Counted from the first letter of the stretch, positions 1 through 11,794 are shown. The stretch: 64,000 nt of DNA from Moniliophthora roreri (GCA_001466705.2 LATX02000210.1:62001-126000); one strand, 5' to 3'. The notes: generated by a model not told the origin, from the sequence alone. Numbers and translations are program-made.

Positions 1-33
1 TCGACAATTACTCCCAGCAAATCTCCATTGCCC

Positions 34-600
34 ATGGCTGACAGCATCTTGATGCTACCAGCTGACAGAGCATCTTCCTCTGGTGGCCCTTCTACCCTGC
101 TGGCATTGCCGCCAGGGACTCAGGCCTTAGTCTCTTTTGTTCCCTCAGTTGGTAGTTCCTCGGGCAGCTCTCTTTTCAGCACTTTAGGTTCCAAGTGCCT
201 GGAGATCCAAGTTCCACAGAATTCTCTGACTCCACAATTTTCATTCTCTCCTGCTGATCCTGTTGCCAAGGACCCCTTACTTGGCCTGCAGAATGACCTC
301 AGTGCTCCAACCAATCCTTCCTCCACTGAGAATGCTGCTTCCAAGCCTACATCACAACCCAAAGCTAGTGCCAAAATGGGAGAGGTGAAGAAGAAGCTCA
401 AGAAGAAAATTGCCCCAGGTGAAAAACTTAATGTAGCTATCTTGTCACAGATCACAGAGGAGAAGGCTCAGAGGAAGAAAATTGCAGAGAACCACTACAT
501 GAAGGAGGGAATGGTTGTGAAGAGAATGGGAAGGATTTCAGCAATCATGAATCAGAAGGCACCTACAACTGCCTGTTTGCAATCAAGGCAGCAGAGTTGA
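34..600 (+). CDS. Hypothetical lysine-rich protein, probably broken at its 3' end
   Basis: An open frame runs from the first ATG at 34 to a TGA at 598. The N-terminal half is rich in Ser and Pro; the C-terminal third is strongly basic, with runs such as EVKKKLKKKI. No domain is recognised. Just past the stop, at 610-663, there is a well-formed basidiomycete intron (GTGAGT donor, TTTTGCAG acceptor). Another frame stays open over the last 60 bases and reads into that donor, so a frameshift near 560 followed by further exons is likely. It may belong to the same gene as the 1163-1714 frame. I see no functional clue; it could be a host multicopy family gene or an accessory gene of a transposon. 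The window starts only 33 bases upstream, so a longer N-terminus is possible. Confidence 0.35.
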   Translation: MADSILMLPADRASSSGGPSTLLALPPGTQALVSFVPSVGSSSGSSLFSTLGSKCLEIQVPQNSLTPQFSFSPADPVAKDPLLGLQNDLSAPTNPSSTENAASKPTSQPKASAKMGEVKKKLKKKIAPGEKLNVAILSQITEEKAQRKKIAENHYMKEGMVVKRMGRISAIMNQKAPTTACLQSRQQS

Positions 601-1162
601 AGAAGCAAGGTGAGTTTAATATTGCTTTCTTTACCTTATTGTTCTAACCATGACCTTTTGCAGCTCTCTTGAGAGGAGAAAATGGTCCCCCCACTCAGGA
701 GGTCCATTGGCTACTTAAACAAGATCAGAGGCTTTAGAGGCTGCAAGAACAACTGCCTGCCTCAATGAGGAGGCCAATGGTGTCTGGGAACATTCACAAG
801 TTTCAGTTATCAGATTTGTCACCAGGTCGTCATTTGACCAGTCTGTGCAGGCAGGTTATTTTGGGTGGAGGCCTTTTGCCAACTTCATGAAAGAGAAACT
901 CAAGCTCACTGTCTGGGATTTGTTGGAAATGTATGAATCTTATGTGTGTGAAAGGAGAGCACATAAGTGTGTTGATTCTTAGCAGTATTGCAGTGACTCA
1001 CCATGAATTTAGTGGGCCTAAGGGGTCTCAACACTAATGAACTGAAACATGACTGCTCTGCATGGTTGTCTGCAGGTCTGGGTAAGTCAATGGCTGTGCT
1101 TATATCACATGATATGCTGAACCTTGGTTCTAGAGAAGGTTACTCACAGCAAGGTAAAGGCC
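601..1162. other. Stretch between two hypothetical frames; candidate introns only
   Basis: No long ORF is convincing here. A candidate intron lies at 610-663. Another GTAAGT donor lies near 1082, just before the frame that begins at 1163. The stretch may hold exons of one interrupted gene covering 34-1714, but I cannot join it in frame. Confidence 0.25.
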
Positions 1163-1714
1163 ATGAACTTCAAACACTTCAAGTCCATGATTCAAGAGAA
1201 GCACAAGGTCTGTTTAGTTGGTTGGCTGGAGAATGTGCCCTTTATGGGCATTCATGATCTTCCCATGGTCGGTGTGCAGGCGCTTCATGATGTGATCCTC
1301 TCTGGCACTCTGAAGTGGGAGAAGATGCAACCCCACGAGTTCAGGGTGTTCCAGAAGGAGCTTGAGAACCTAAGAGCACAGGGTTTGGATGTAGATGAAG
1401 TAGAGACCAAAGGGACCAAGAAGCATAAGCATGGCAAATCCAGGAAGGATGCTGGCCCTGTGAAGAAGAACATGAGGAAAGTATTCAGAGTGAAGGAGAA
1501 GGCTGGCACCAAAGGTGGCTTCAAGAGAAAATTCAAGGTGGCAGCTCTTTCTGACACTGATGACTTGGGTTCAGACAGCAATGGCAGTGACAACAATGAC
1601 AACAATGATGATGAAGAGGTCAATGGTGATGAACAGGACAGCAGCAGGGGGAATTCCAGTGAGAACAAAGGATTAGATACTGGGCTGGAGGAGGATGAGT
1701 TAGTGGATAATTGA
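1163..1714 (+). CDS. Hypothetical protein with basic middle and acidic Asn/Asp/Ser tail
   Basis: The frame is open upstream of 1163, but the first ATG is there; it gives about 183 aa. The N-terminus (MNFKHFKSMIQ..., then VCLVGWLENVPF) resembles, from memory, a multicopy family of Agaricomycete hypothetical proteins that begin with a short globular segment and often lie near transposons. Residues from about 95 are rich in Lys/Arg, and the last 50 are almost all Asp, Asn, Glu and Ser. No catalytic motif is visible. Together with the 34-600 frame it may form one degraded gene. The function is unknown, and the family resemblance is recollection rather than a search result. Confidence 0.4.
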   Translation: MNFKHFKSMIQEKHKVCLVGWLENVPFMGIHDLPMVGVQALHDVILSGTLKWEKMQPHEFRVFQKELENLRAQGLDVDEVETKGTKKHKHGKSRKDAGPVKKNMRKVFRVKEKAGTKGGFKRKFKVAALSDTDDLGSDSNGSDNNDNNDDEEVNGDEQDSSRGNSSENKGLDTGLEEDELVDN

Positions 1715-2374
1715 ATCTTGGGCTGGTTGCATCTACCTTTTGGGACATTCTTGTCAGTCTGCATTTGGCAACTTTACAGTGAAAGTACTTTAGATTGCTC
1801 CTCCTCCTAATGAGAATATATGTGCACTCTGTCATATTGACTATTTTTGGTGATTTTTCTGCTATTTTATGTGGAGGAAAACATGCAGATAACATAGAGA
1901 GTGGGAGAGACAACATATGGAACAATGGCAGAGGTTCTAACATAAGTGATATAATGCTTGAGACAGCAGGACAGAAGCTCTAGGCAGTCCAGAACATATG
2001 CCATTATTTGTTACAAAGGTTATGGTCACATCGTCACTCAGAAACATTCACACACATGGAATTTGATGGGAAAACATATGTCACTGCCACCTACTGGCTG
2101 TAGAACAACAACAACAACAACAACAACCATTATCCCCTGACCCAAAACTCAAATTCAACCCAATTTTATCTCCAAAACCCCTATTCACTTCACCAAACCC
2201 CTCTAAACAACTTTTCCAGCCAGTTGTTGTGTCTTGAAACCAAAAGCATACAGTGATAGTAGAAAAATTTCCTTTTTTGGGAATTTTCAACATCCTCACA
2301 ACCTTGACCCTGCAATTGCTACTGCACCAATCCCAATTCTTGCTGCTTTTCATAACAGCAATTTCATCATTGGG
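1715..2374. other. Non-coding stretch before the LINE, with a short CAA microsatellite
   Basis: No gene is visible. A perfect CAA/ACA repeat of about eight units sits near 2104-2128. The LINE 5' UTR probably begins somewhere in this stretch, because its reading frame is open from 2234, but no boundary or target-site duplication could be fixed. Confidence 0.4.
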
Positions 2375-3855
2375 ATGGCCAACAATGGCCCACCTACAAA
2401 ATCCGCCACCCCTCCAAACCTGCCTCCTTCTCCAAAGACTCCTCCCCCCAAATGCCTGCCTCCATTTCAGAAAGCCAAACCTGACACCAACATGAAAGCG
2501 ATCCTCGCTGGCTCAGTGCCGTCCTCTCCCTCCAAAAACCATGCTCAATCAGTAGCTGCAAAGCTGATTGTTTGCAATGCTTACATTCCAACTGAGAAAG
2601 TGCACAATCCAGTTGTAGCTGTCTCTACTGCTGTCCAGACTCTCCATGCTGAACACCCTGACACCCTTGGCCTCATCCCTGTTGTTGTAGAGCTGTTTTG
2701 TGTGGCCTCAGCACATCTGGCTATGTGTTACATATCTCTCCATCTGACTATTGCTGTCGACAATGAGATGCTTGAACCTCGAATTGATCTGCTGCTCCAA
2801 TGGCAGCACGCTATCATGTCTGCACACCCTTGCCTTGAGGTTGAGTTCACTCCCACCAAGGATGGCTCTGACAAACGCATGTGGGTTCAAGTTCCTGGTG
2901 TATTAGTAACATACAAGAATGCCCATCCTAAGCCAAACAGCAAGGAGTCTACTGCCCCACCCACTATTGATCACATCAAGGGTTTAATCCAACAACATTT
3001 TGAGAAGGAGAAAATCCTACTCTCCAACCTTTTCTCTGTTGGCCAGAATACTGTGGTTATCGAACTAGCCCTTCCTTCCAATGCTGATAGCATCATCAAA
3101 AGCAAATCCATTCTCATCCCATCCATCTCCCCTTACTACATTACTGTTCATTCTGGTCAACACCTCTCAATCCAAAACCTACTTGAGCTCATCATTATGG
3201 GTCTCAGTCGCTTCTAGGATTCTGTTGACATTGACGTCAGAAGCTGGCTGCTCACCACATTTTCTACTGATTCTGACAACCCCATGCTGGTCACTGAACA
3301 GTATGAAGGCTATAACGATGATTACTACATCTTCAGCATGGACTGCTGGGCTACCACTCAACAGGTCCTGTGTGCTGCTGAATCCTTTCATGACCATCTC
3401 ACCAACACCAGACCAGGCCTCACTTTCCCTCAGCTTCTCTTCACCTTCAACTCCTCATTGGGCCCCCCAAGGCAAAATGTGGGACAGGTCATTGATCACA
3501 ATGCTGACAAATTATCAAATGTGACTTTGGAGATGTCAAAACACTTGGAATCAGTAGAGAAGAAGACATCAGCCCAGGGAGATGCTATCAACCTCATTGG
3601 TTGTAAGCTACAGACTGTGTCAGATGACATTAAACAGCTCTCTGGCATGGTACTCTCCAGCACCCATCAGATAAGCCTAATGCAGCAGCAAGCTGCTATC
3701 AACCAACAGCAAGCATCTCTGAACATCTATCTCATGGACATCAGATGGGAGAGGAAAAACGCATAGTCTCAGTTGGATGTACAAAGGCTTGACATAGAAA
3801 TTGAGGACTTGCAGCAGCAGATCAAGCTGCTGGATGATCAGAGCAAGGCACTCCT
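2375..3855 (+). pseudogene. LINE N-terminal (ORF1-like) region
   Basis: One reading frame spans the whole segment from the ATG at 2375, interrupted only by TAG at 3215 and TAG at 3764. The first 60 residues are Pro/Lys-rich. A globular section follows, then a coiled-coil region rich in Gln from about 3500 (repeats of QQQ, LDVQRLDIEIEDL). ORF1 proteins of this kind bind element RNA in LINEs, but no zinc knuckle is visible. The frame does not terminate before the gypsy A insertion. With one copy of the 5-bp target removed it continues at 12378 in the same frame into the endonuclease region, so this may be the N-terminus of a single large polyprotein. Confidence 0.7.
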
Positions 3856-5020
3856 TGTTACGATTGCCTCTATTTTCCCCTTATGCTTCCCTTGCCCCTC
3901 AGACCTATTACACCTTCCCAGTTCCCCTTTTTATCTATGTCATATGCTTCTCATTCTATCAGACTTATTACACTTCTCTAGTTCCCATTTTACTCTCTGA
4001 TGTATTAGTATATACCAACTGCACTGGTATTTATTAGTTAATGACTGATCTCATTACTATATACATGTATAGTAGATACAAGTTCAGTTGTACCTATTTA
4101 AGTGCCCAAGTGGAGACAGAGTCTCTAGCTTGACCTGGTCAATCAACTCTTTACCTTGCAAAAGCCATGACTGAACTCAGACATTTAGCAGAAGGTTCTA
4201 CCTACTGTTGATTTGTTGAACTTGAACTTGAACTTGATACTTAACGTCGCTTTGTCTATAAGCGAAGTTGAGTTGTTGTCATTGCTGTCACTACATATGA
4301 GGTGTTCTTTTAACATGGTTTTCTGATTGAGAAAACACTTAATCTTCTTGCAAAGAGAATTTTTATAAAACCATATATAAATTCTAAATTTCAATTGTGT
4401 CCTCTCAACAAGAATATGCCTGGAGAATACTAAATTTTCAGCAGCAAAAGATATAGAATTTTCAAATTCTGAGAATTAATAGATAATACAATATATTAGA
4501 ATAATTTCTATACTGAGAAAACATTAAATTTTCTCTGGTTGAAAATGCTCAGAAAATGCTGATAAGATAAGATAGAAATTCCACATTTTCTATTGTGGGA
4601 AAGTCAGAGAAAACACTAGGAAAACACTAGGAAAATAGTAGGAAAATCATGTGAAAACACTATGTTTTGAGGCAGTTTTTAGATAGTTTTCATATAGTTT
4701 TCCTTTTGTATTTAACATGTTTCCTTTGATATAAAATTCAAAATCTTATATTTATTTTCCAAATGTTTTCTCACTATTTTATAAGGCAGAAAATTTAGTA
4801 TATTTGTAATTAGAAAATTAAAGGATAATTCTATAATTTCATTATCATAAAATATCCAGAGTATGCTTGCTGTTTTCAATATGTGATGACAACTTGAAAC
4901 TAATAGAATTTTCTGAGTGTTGTCTGGAAGCAAATATATAGCAGTATTCTGGGTGTATTTCCTTTGTATTAATAGCATAAAAAGAACACCTCATATGTAG
5001 TGTGTGCAAGTAATGTAACA
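3856..5020 (+). repeat. Gypsy A 5' LTR (split by MITE 1)
   Basis: LTR sequence occupies 3856-4288 and 5006-5020, with MITE 1 and one TGT copy between. It matches 11931-12372 with scattered substitutions and a 6-bp indel near 3890. A TATTTAAG box starts at 4095, and AGCTTGACCT at 4137 is the likely 5' end of the transcript, since it is complementary to the primer-binding site at 5023. The long gap between copies by eye suggests an old insertion. Confidence 0.9.
4289..5002. mobile_element. MITE 1: CACTA-like non-autonomous DNA transposon
   Basis: The 714-bp element starts CACTACATATGAGGTG and ends with the exact reverse complement (CACCTCATATGTAGTG), extending to about 25 bp. It is flanked by a 3-bp duplication, TGT (4286-4288 and 5003-5005). 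CACTA ends with a 3-bp duplication are the hallmark of the CACTA/EnSpm (CMC) superfamily. It is AT-rich, has no coding capacity and carries repeated subterminal GAAAACACT-like motifs (for example 4608-4662). The same family is present at 10725-11282. Confidence 0.88.
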
Positions 5021-5022
5021 TA

Positions 5023-5032
5023 AGGTCAAGCT
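5023..5032 (+). promoter_or_regulatory. Gypsy A primer-binding site, self-priming type
   Basis: Two bases after the LTR lies AGGTCAAGCT, the exact reverse complement of AGCTTGACCT inside the LTR at 4137-4146. There is no TGG start typical of a tRNA primer site. This matches the Tf1/sushi mechanism, in which the 5' end of the element RNA folds back and primes minus-strand synthesis. Confidence 0.7.
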
Positions 5033-5083
5033 GCTTGATTGCCAACCTCTCGAGGTTTAGGCATCACCTACGAAGGAACTACA

Positions 5084-6460
5084 ATGCCCCCGAAGACAGA
5101 ACAGCAGGTTGAACAGAACATCGCCGAAGCAGAAGAGCAGCAGTGTGGATTACAAACCCAATTGATATCGAACCCTGGTGGACAAGCGATCCCACCATTA
5201 ACCAGAGCATCCTGCAGGGAACTCCTGACACCCTCACAGTTGCCATTGCCGGAGAATCCTCCTCTGGTCAGGACAGCCACAGATTGAGGAGAAACAAAGA
5301 AAACCTTGACCCCATTATTCACCACTGGTGGATCAGAAGAGAGAGACTCCGCTGACAGTACCTCTCAGCATACATTGAAGAAGGAAAACTTGGACATATC
5401 GATCACCTCCTTTCCATCAGTGGAGGAGCAAGACCCATTTGAAAAACTTCTTACAGCACTCAAGAATAGCTCCAGATCGAAGAAAGCACCTCAGATTGAA
5501 GAAATGTCCAAAGATAAGAAACCATTAGGAAGCAGGCTGAAGGTAGAACTGGAACCAGAAGAAGCAAGGATAAGCACTGCCATGCCTGTCCAGGTAATAG
5601 CGGCCAAAAAGGAAGTAAAGGCAGCACTACCTTGAGTGTTCACAGGGCATCAAAAAGAAGCCAAGAAGTTCCTCAGAGAAGTTCTCTTGTATATTGCCCT
5701 CAATCTAAGAACCTTCACAACTGAGAGGATGAAGAAGCTCTTCTTACTATCATACATGACAGATAGGCCCCGAGAATTCTGGAAGAACGAGAAGACAGAC
5801 CCCTTGCTATCTCTCGATGCAGAAGCAGAGAAAGTCACATGGGGGGAGTTCATTGAGGACTTCAAAACATCATTTGAACCATTGGATACGGCTCTAGAGG
5901 CTCAAATGAAGCTTAGGGACCTTAAAATGAAAGAGAGAGCAGATGAGTATATGTACCAGTTCACCTACCTAGCCAAGCAAACTAGGTATAACAACGTGGC
6001 ACAAATTGAAGCTTTCAAACGAGGGTTGCCAAGGAGTCTCATGCTGAAGATTATGACCTGACCCGAAGGGAAACCAGAAACAATAAAAGACTGGATGAAT
6101 GTGGCCATTCTGTTTGACAAAAGCTACAAACAAGTGGTGGAATACGGAAAGGTCTGGGACAAAGAGAATGGAAGGAAACCCCAATGTGCCTTCCAAAAGA
6201 AGGAAGGGACTGCTGTAAAGAAGATTATGGAATTGGATAAGAAGGAATATATGGCCAAAGGACTCTGCTTCCAATGCAGAAGAAGCAGTCACTGAATTCA
6301 TGACTGTCCAGATGGAGTGAAAGGAAAGGAAGTAAAGAAGGAGGAACCAAGGAAGTTGACAAAGGAGGAGAGGTTTGCAAAGATTCAAGCCTTAGTGAAT
6401 GAACAGACAGACAAAGAAAAGAATCAACTCTTGGATCTCATGGAACAAACGGGTTTTTAA
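5084..6460 (+). pseudogene. Gypsy A gag
   Basis: A single frame from ATG 5084 to TAA 6458 (459 codons) is interrupted by four TGA codons (5285, 5633, 6059, 6293) and by no frameshift. The retrotransposon gag core lies at about 5640-6060 (FLREVLLYI, LSYMTDRPREFW, MKERADEYMYQF). A zinc knuckle starts at about 6268 (CFQCRRSSH, with the expected CX2CX4HX4C spacing completed by a Cys at 6306, after a TGA). The capsid/nucleocapsid protein would package element RNA. The last codons are GGT TTT TAA, giving the slippery heptamer GGGTTTT. Confidence 0.85.
6451..6457 (+). other. Predicted -1 ribosomal frameshift heptamer (gag/pol, gypsy A)
   Basis: G GGT TTT immediately precedes the gag TAA. The -1 frame is open on both sides and encodes residues (GFLKWQ, then LPLVTIS, VLAKIDRNSM) that are conserved in gypsy B, as expected if pol is made by slippage. 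Confidence 0.6.
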
Positions 6461-9400
6461 AATGGCAGAGAAGGATGATGCCTCTACCGCTAGTAACCAT
6501 TTCACACTTTGTACTAGCTAAAATTGATCGCAATTCTATGCATCTTCCTTTACAATACAAAGTGAGAAACCAAACCATTGAAACCCAAGCCTTGTTAGAC
6601 TCAGGAGCAGGAGGAAGGTTCATCAGCCTGACATTAGCTAGGAAATTAGAGAAGAAGTGGGAAAAGCTTCCAGAACATATCAAGGTATTCAATGTAGATG
6701 GGACTCTGAATAAGACTGCCTGAATATCACATGCCATCAAATTCAAGTTCCAGATACAAGAAAAAACCTTTAAAGAGAAATTCTTAATCTCAGGAATTGG
6801 AGAAGAAGAGATGATTTTAGGACTCCCTTGGTTACAACTTCACAACCCTAGGATCAATTGGGAAATGGGGGAGATGGATTTTCCCCCGAGAAGAAAGATC
6901 CAGATCAAACATTTTGTAGGAGTGTTGGATAATACCCCAACAGAGATACTCATTGGAGCCAAAACCATGGCATCCCAAGAATTTGCACATCAGAAGGAAG
7001 AAGTCAAAAAAGGCATCGATGAATTGATCCCATCATACCTTCAAGGGTACAGACATTGATTTGAGAAAGGAAAATCAGAACACTTCCCCCCTTCTCGAGC
7101 ATACGATCATGCAATCAAGCTCAAACCAGACTTTGTTCCTAGAAACTGCAAACTCTACCTGTTGAGCCCAATGGAACAACTGGAACAGGATAAGTTCTTG
7201 GAAGAAAATCTGCGAAAAGGGTATATTAGGAAATCGGAATCACCAATGGCATCTCCCTTCTTCTTTGTAGCGAAAAAGGAGAAAGGAGCTCTATGACCGA
7301 TGCAGGACTACCGAGAACTCAACAAAGGGACAGTGAAGAATGCTTACCCACTGCCCCTTGTGTCTGAGTTGATGGATAAGCTGAAAGGAGCCTCAGTGTT
7401 TACCAAGTTGGATTTACGAAATGGGTACAACAATGTACAGATTAAGGACAGTGATCAATGGAAGGCCACCTTTAAGACAAACAGAGGACTTTTTGGGCCA
7501 ACTGTAATGTTCTTTGGGCTCAGTAACTCACCAGCCATGTTCCAAGCGTTTATAAATGATGTACTCTCTGATTTCATCAATGAAGGATGGTGTATTGTTT
7601 ATATGGACGATATCCTCATCTTTTCAAACAATCTGGAAGATCATCGAAGAAGAACTGAAAGACTAATGTGAAGGATCCAGAGACATGACCTTTACCTAAA
7701 ACCAGAAAAATGTGAATTCAATGTCAAGGAAGTCATCTTCTTAGAAATGGTCATCTGACCAGGCCATATAGCCATGGATCCTATCAAACTCACTGGGATA
7801 GCTGAGTGGGAAGCTCCCAGAACTGTAAAGGGAGTAAGAAGCTTTCTAGGATTTGGGAACTTCTATTGAAAATTCATCAGGAAGTACTCTCACATAGCCC
7901 AACCCCTCCATGACCTTATGAAGAAATCACGAAAGTTCAATTGGAACCTGGAATGTCAAAAATCCTTCAATCTTCTAAAGAAGAAATTCCTCTCTGAATC
8001 AATATTGGTCATGCCAGATGTTGATAAGCTATTTGTAATAGAAGCCGATGCATTGAAATGGGCAACAGGGGCAGTACTAAGACAACAAGGAATGGACAGT
8101 GAATGGCATCCATGTGGATACCTGTCAAAATCCCTGTCTCAAACAGAACAAAATTACAAAATCTATGACCAGGAATTACTTGCCATTGTACAAGCATTAA
8201 CAGAATGGTGACATTATTTGATAGGAGGCAAACACAAAGTTGTAATTCTGTCAGACCACAAGAACCTCATGTACTTCTGTACAGCTCAGAAACTCAACTG
8301 AAGACAGGCGAGATGGAGTCTCTTCTTATCAGAATTTGATTTGGTGCTGGTACACATGCCAGGGAAAAGCATGACACAAGCAGACACTTTATTGAGAAGA
8401 TCAAATGAACAAGATGACAAAGAGAATGACAATGATAATATCATACTCTTACTAGAATGACTCTTTGTAAGAGGAATCAATTTGGAGTTAGGAGAAGAGA
8501 TTAGGGAACGATTGGGCTCAGATGACTTTCATAAGTTGGCCCTGGAATTGTTACTGCACCAAGGCGTGCCACCAATCAAATCAGCGTTATCCAATTGGGA
8601 AATAAAGGATAATCTATTATTCTTTCAGAAGCGAATTTACATACCAAACGACACTGAATTAAGGTAGTCGATTGTGCATACCATACACAAAGTACCTGGA
8701 GTAGGTCACCCAGGGCAATGGAATACTCTGGAACAAGTACAAAGGGACTTCTGGTGGCCAGGAATGGCTAAATTCATCAAAAGCTTCATTGATGGTTGTG
8801 TACTATGCCAACAAATGAAGGTGAACATGCACCCAATGAGAACACCTGTCCAGCCAATAAAACTGATAGGAAATTCATTTCCCTTCCAAATCTGCACAAT
8901 GGACCTCATCACAGATCTACCTGAAAGTGATGGTGCCAATTGTATTTTGGTCATGGTGGACCACTGCTCTACAAAGGGAGTAATTTTTACTCCATGCACA
9001 AAAACAATTGATGCCCTGGGAGTTGCAGAAATACTAATTCAACATCTATACAAAAGATTTGGACTTCCTGACTGCATCATCTCAGATCGAGACCCCAGAT
9101 TCACAGCAGAAGTATTTCAGAAGATGGGAAAGCAGTTATCTGTGAAACATTCAATGAGTACAGCCTTCCACCCTCAGATGGATGGAGAAACCAAAAGAGT
9201 CAATCAAGAAATCGAAGTGTACCTTTGGATCTTTTGTGCAAAGGAACAAACTCGTTGGAAAGAGTTTCTACCCTTAGCAGAGTTCGCTCATAACAACAGG
9301 ACCCACTTGACCCTGAAGAAATCCCCATTCTTCATGATGATGGGATATTATCCAAGACTATTACCCATGGTATTCACAAAAACGAACATTCCATCAGTAG

Positions 9401-9957
9401 AAGAAAGACTTACAGAGTTGAAAAGGGTATAGAAGGAAACATCCAGCCTATTGGAACTGGCAAGACAACAAATGATAAGAAGGGAAAAACAGAAGGTTGA
9501 CACATTTAATGTGGGACAGAAGGTATGGCTTGAAGGAAGGAACCTAGTCATAGGGTATCCATCGAAAAAGCTAGCTTCAAAACAGGAAGGGCCTTTCCCA
9601 ATATCTGAAGTAATGGGACCAGTGATGTATTGGCTGGAACTCCCCCATCAATGGAAGATACACCCAGTGTTTCATGCTGCACTACTATCCCTGTATAAGC
9701 AGACAGAAGCACATGGACCAAGCTTTATAGAACCACCACCAGACCTCATTGAAGGGTTTGAAGAATACGAAGTAGATGCAATTATGGGACATCGACTGAA
9801 GAAACGACCTCGTGAATTCTTAGTGTCTTACACAGAGTATGATTCTTCCCACAACTGATGGATCGATACTGAAGGGATGGTCAATTGTATGGATCTCTAT
9901 AAGGACTATATAAAGAGACATTGTCTACATCCTCGAAACCCCATCCCCACCTCTTAA
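6451..9957 (+). pseudogene. Gypsy A pol polyprotein (protease, RT, RNase H, integrase, chromodomain)
   Basis: One frame covers the whole polyprotein with 12 stops: TGA at 6721, 7057, 7294, 7669, 7756, 7867, 8209, 8299, 8458 and 9856, and TAG at 8665 and 9430. Motifs in order are protease LLDSGAGGRF (about 6592), [12 protein letters not shown] (about 7600), RNase H IEADALKWATGAVLRQ (about 8038), integrase HPGQWNT and CVLCQQMK (HHCC zinc, 8707-8820), MDLITDLP, SDRDPRF and a C-terminal chromodomain-like segment (FLVSYTEYDSSHN, about 9815). Chromodomains direct integration toward marked chromatin. Where gypsy B has CGA or CGG (7294, 7867, 8299), A has TGA. Confidence 0.9.
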
Positions 9958-9958
9958 C

Positions 9959-11794
9959 ATGTCTACCAATGCATCTGCTTCCACTTCTGCTTCTGGTCCT
10001 TCTACTGGTATCCAATCACAAGGACTCTCTAGCCCTACTCCAACTGAGGCTGGAGATGGAAGGTATGGTGAGAATATCACCTATCACCATGGCCTTTGTC
10101 CAAACCTCTATCAACTTCTCCACCTCTTCAAGTCCTGCCAGTATGACTAACAAATCCGAAATGCAGCTAATCCCAACAACTGACTGGAACCTGCAGTCAA
10201 AGGCTTGTTTTTCCTATGGGCCCAATGTGAACTACTCTCCAAGATCACTGAGAGTTGCGACCTTGAAATCGCTAATCAGGTCCTCTATGCTTGTAACTAT
10301 GGAATAGGTCTGGAAGGGCCTGTTACAGTACCGTCTACGTTTCCTTACCATCCACACCTATCCATGCCTCCCCCTGCAGATCCCCGAGCAGCTTCCGAGT
10401 ATCCCAACCTGAATACTTTCAGTGTTCTCAACTGACTTGGACGATGAACTGATGGAAATGGATACCCCCATCCTAGCCTTCAGGAATGCCTCTCCTCCCC
10501 CTCTGCACCAACCTCCGAACCTGCTCCCAACTACACCCTCCTTTATCCTGAACCCACTCCCGATCCTGACATTAAACCGAAAGTCGAGCACACTCTCCGA
10601 AGAATCCCTGCCCTTGACACCCTTGTTGAAAGACCCAGCCATCTGGTTCCATCCAGAAACCGAGGATGCCATGGTGGTCAGAGAAAGGGAGAAGAAAGAA
10701 GAGAACAAGCCCCCCCAATCCCTACCACTACGTACAAGGTGTTCTTTTAACATAGTTTTCTCATTGAGAAAACACTTGATCTTCTTGCAAAGAGAATTTT
10801 TATAAAACCATATATAAATTCTAAATTTCAATTGTGTCCTCTCAACGAGAATATGCCTGGAGAATACTGAATTTTCAGCAGCAAAAGATATGGAATTTTC
10901 AAATTCTGAGAATTAAAAGATAATACAATATATTAGAATAATTTCCATACTGAGAAAACATTAAATTTTCTCTAGTTGAAGATCCTCAGAAAATGCTGAT
11001 AAGATAAGATAAAAATTCCACATTTTCTATTGTGGGAAAGTCAGAGAAAACACTAGGAAAACACTATATTTTAAAGCAGTTCTTAGATAGTTTTCATTTA
11101 GTTTTCCTTTTGTATTTAACATGTTTCCTTTAATATAAAATTCAAAATCTTATATTTGTTTTCTAAATGTTTTCTCACTATTTTATAAGGCAGAAAATTT
11201 AGTATGGAAGCAAATATATAGCAGTATTCTGAGTGTATTTCCTTTGTATTAATAGCATTAAAAGAACACCTTGTACGTAGTGTACACCAATCCATGCTTG
11301 AAATACCCAACGACCCCCAACTGAGCAACAGATCGCCGCTGCCGACTCCACCTGAGACATGGATGGACCATGCCTCTGCCTTGTGTGCAAATTGGACTGC
11401 CATTTCCCCCAAGACTGCCTGAGCTACATTTGCAGGTGATGCCTCCACTATGCACCTGGACATCTCACTGCTGGGTGCACTATCCATCAGTGGTCTTCAT
11501 GACTTTCACATGGAAGGTCTGGTCTGGATAGTGGCGCTCTGTCAGACCATAATGATTATGATGATGACGGGTATGACAATCTCGACGGAGAACAATGAAC
11601 GAACGTTCATTGTCGACACTGAGACCGAACAAAGGGAATTTCTTTTTATGGGGGTAAATCCAAAAAAGGTGTGGTTAGCAGACGTCAGTAAGGGAGTTGA
11701 GACCAGGATGGCAGAGGGTTGGCAACTGGAATCATCTCAAATGCTGGAAGAGGTAAGAAAAGACTCAGAGCCAGTCTCTGGAGGATCTGGATAG
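9959..11794 (+). pseudogene. Gypsy A third ORF (post-pol zinc-knuckle protein), broken by MITE 2
   Basis: The frame begins at an ATG one base after the pol stop. It shares with the intact B copy an N-terminal segment (A: HHGLCPNLYQLLHLF; B: TGPFCPSPFELLYLV) and a GPVTVP motif. After MITE 2, frame 1 from 11377 encodes CLVCKLDCHFPQDC (CX2CX4HX4C), then C-R-stop-C ... GH ... C with the CX2CX6HX4C spacing of B and D. Frame 1 ends at DGEQ followed by a stop, as in B. An overlapping frame (11450-11794) covers the end of the element. The N-terminal part has frame changes, so this is a relic. The function is unknown; nucleic-acid binding is the natural inference from the zinc knuckles. Confidence 0.65.
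10725..11282. mobile_element. MITE 2: CACTA-like non-autonomous DNA transposon
   Basis: The 558-bp element has ends CACTACGTACAAGGTG and its exact reverse complement, with a TAC duplication on both sides (10722-10724 and 11283-11285). The body is similar to MITE 1 but lacks an internal block corresponding to about 4803-4925 there. It interrupts the third ORF of gypsy A. Two independent insertions of one family into the same host element give two clean target duplications. Confidence 0.88.

Noticed and set aside
1285..1764. 159-codon minus-strand frame rich in Ser, Leu and Phe
   Set aside because: It is the complement of the Lys/Asp/Ser-rich frame at 1163-1714 and mirrors its low complexity.
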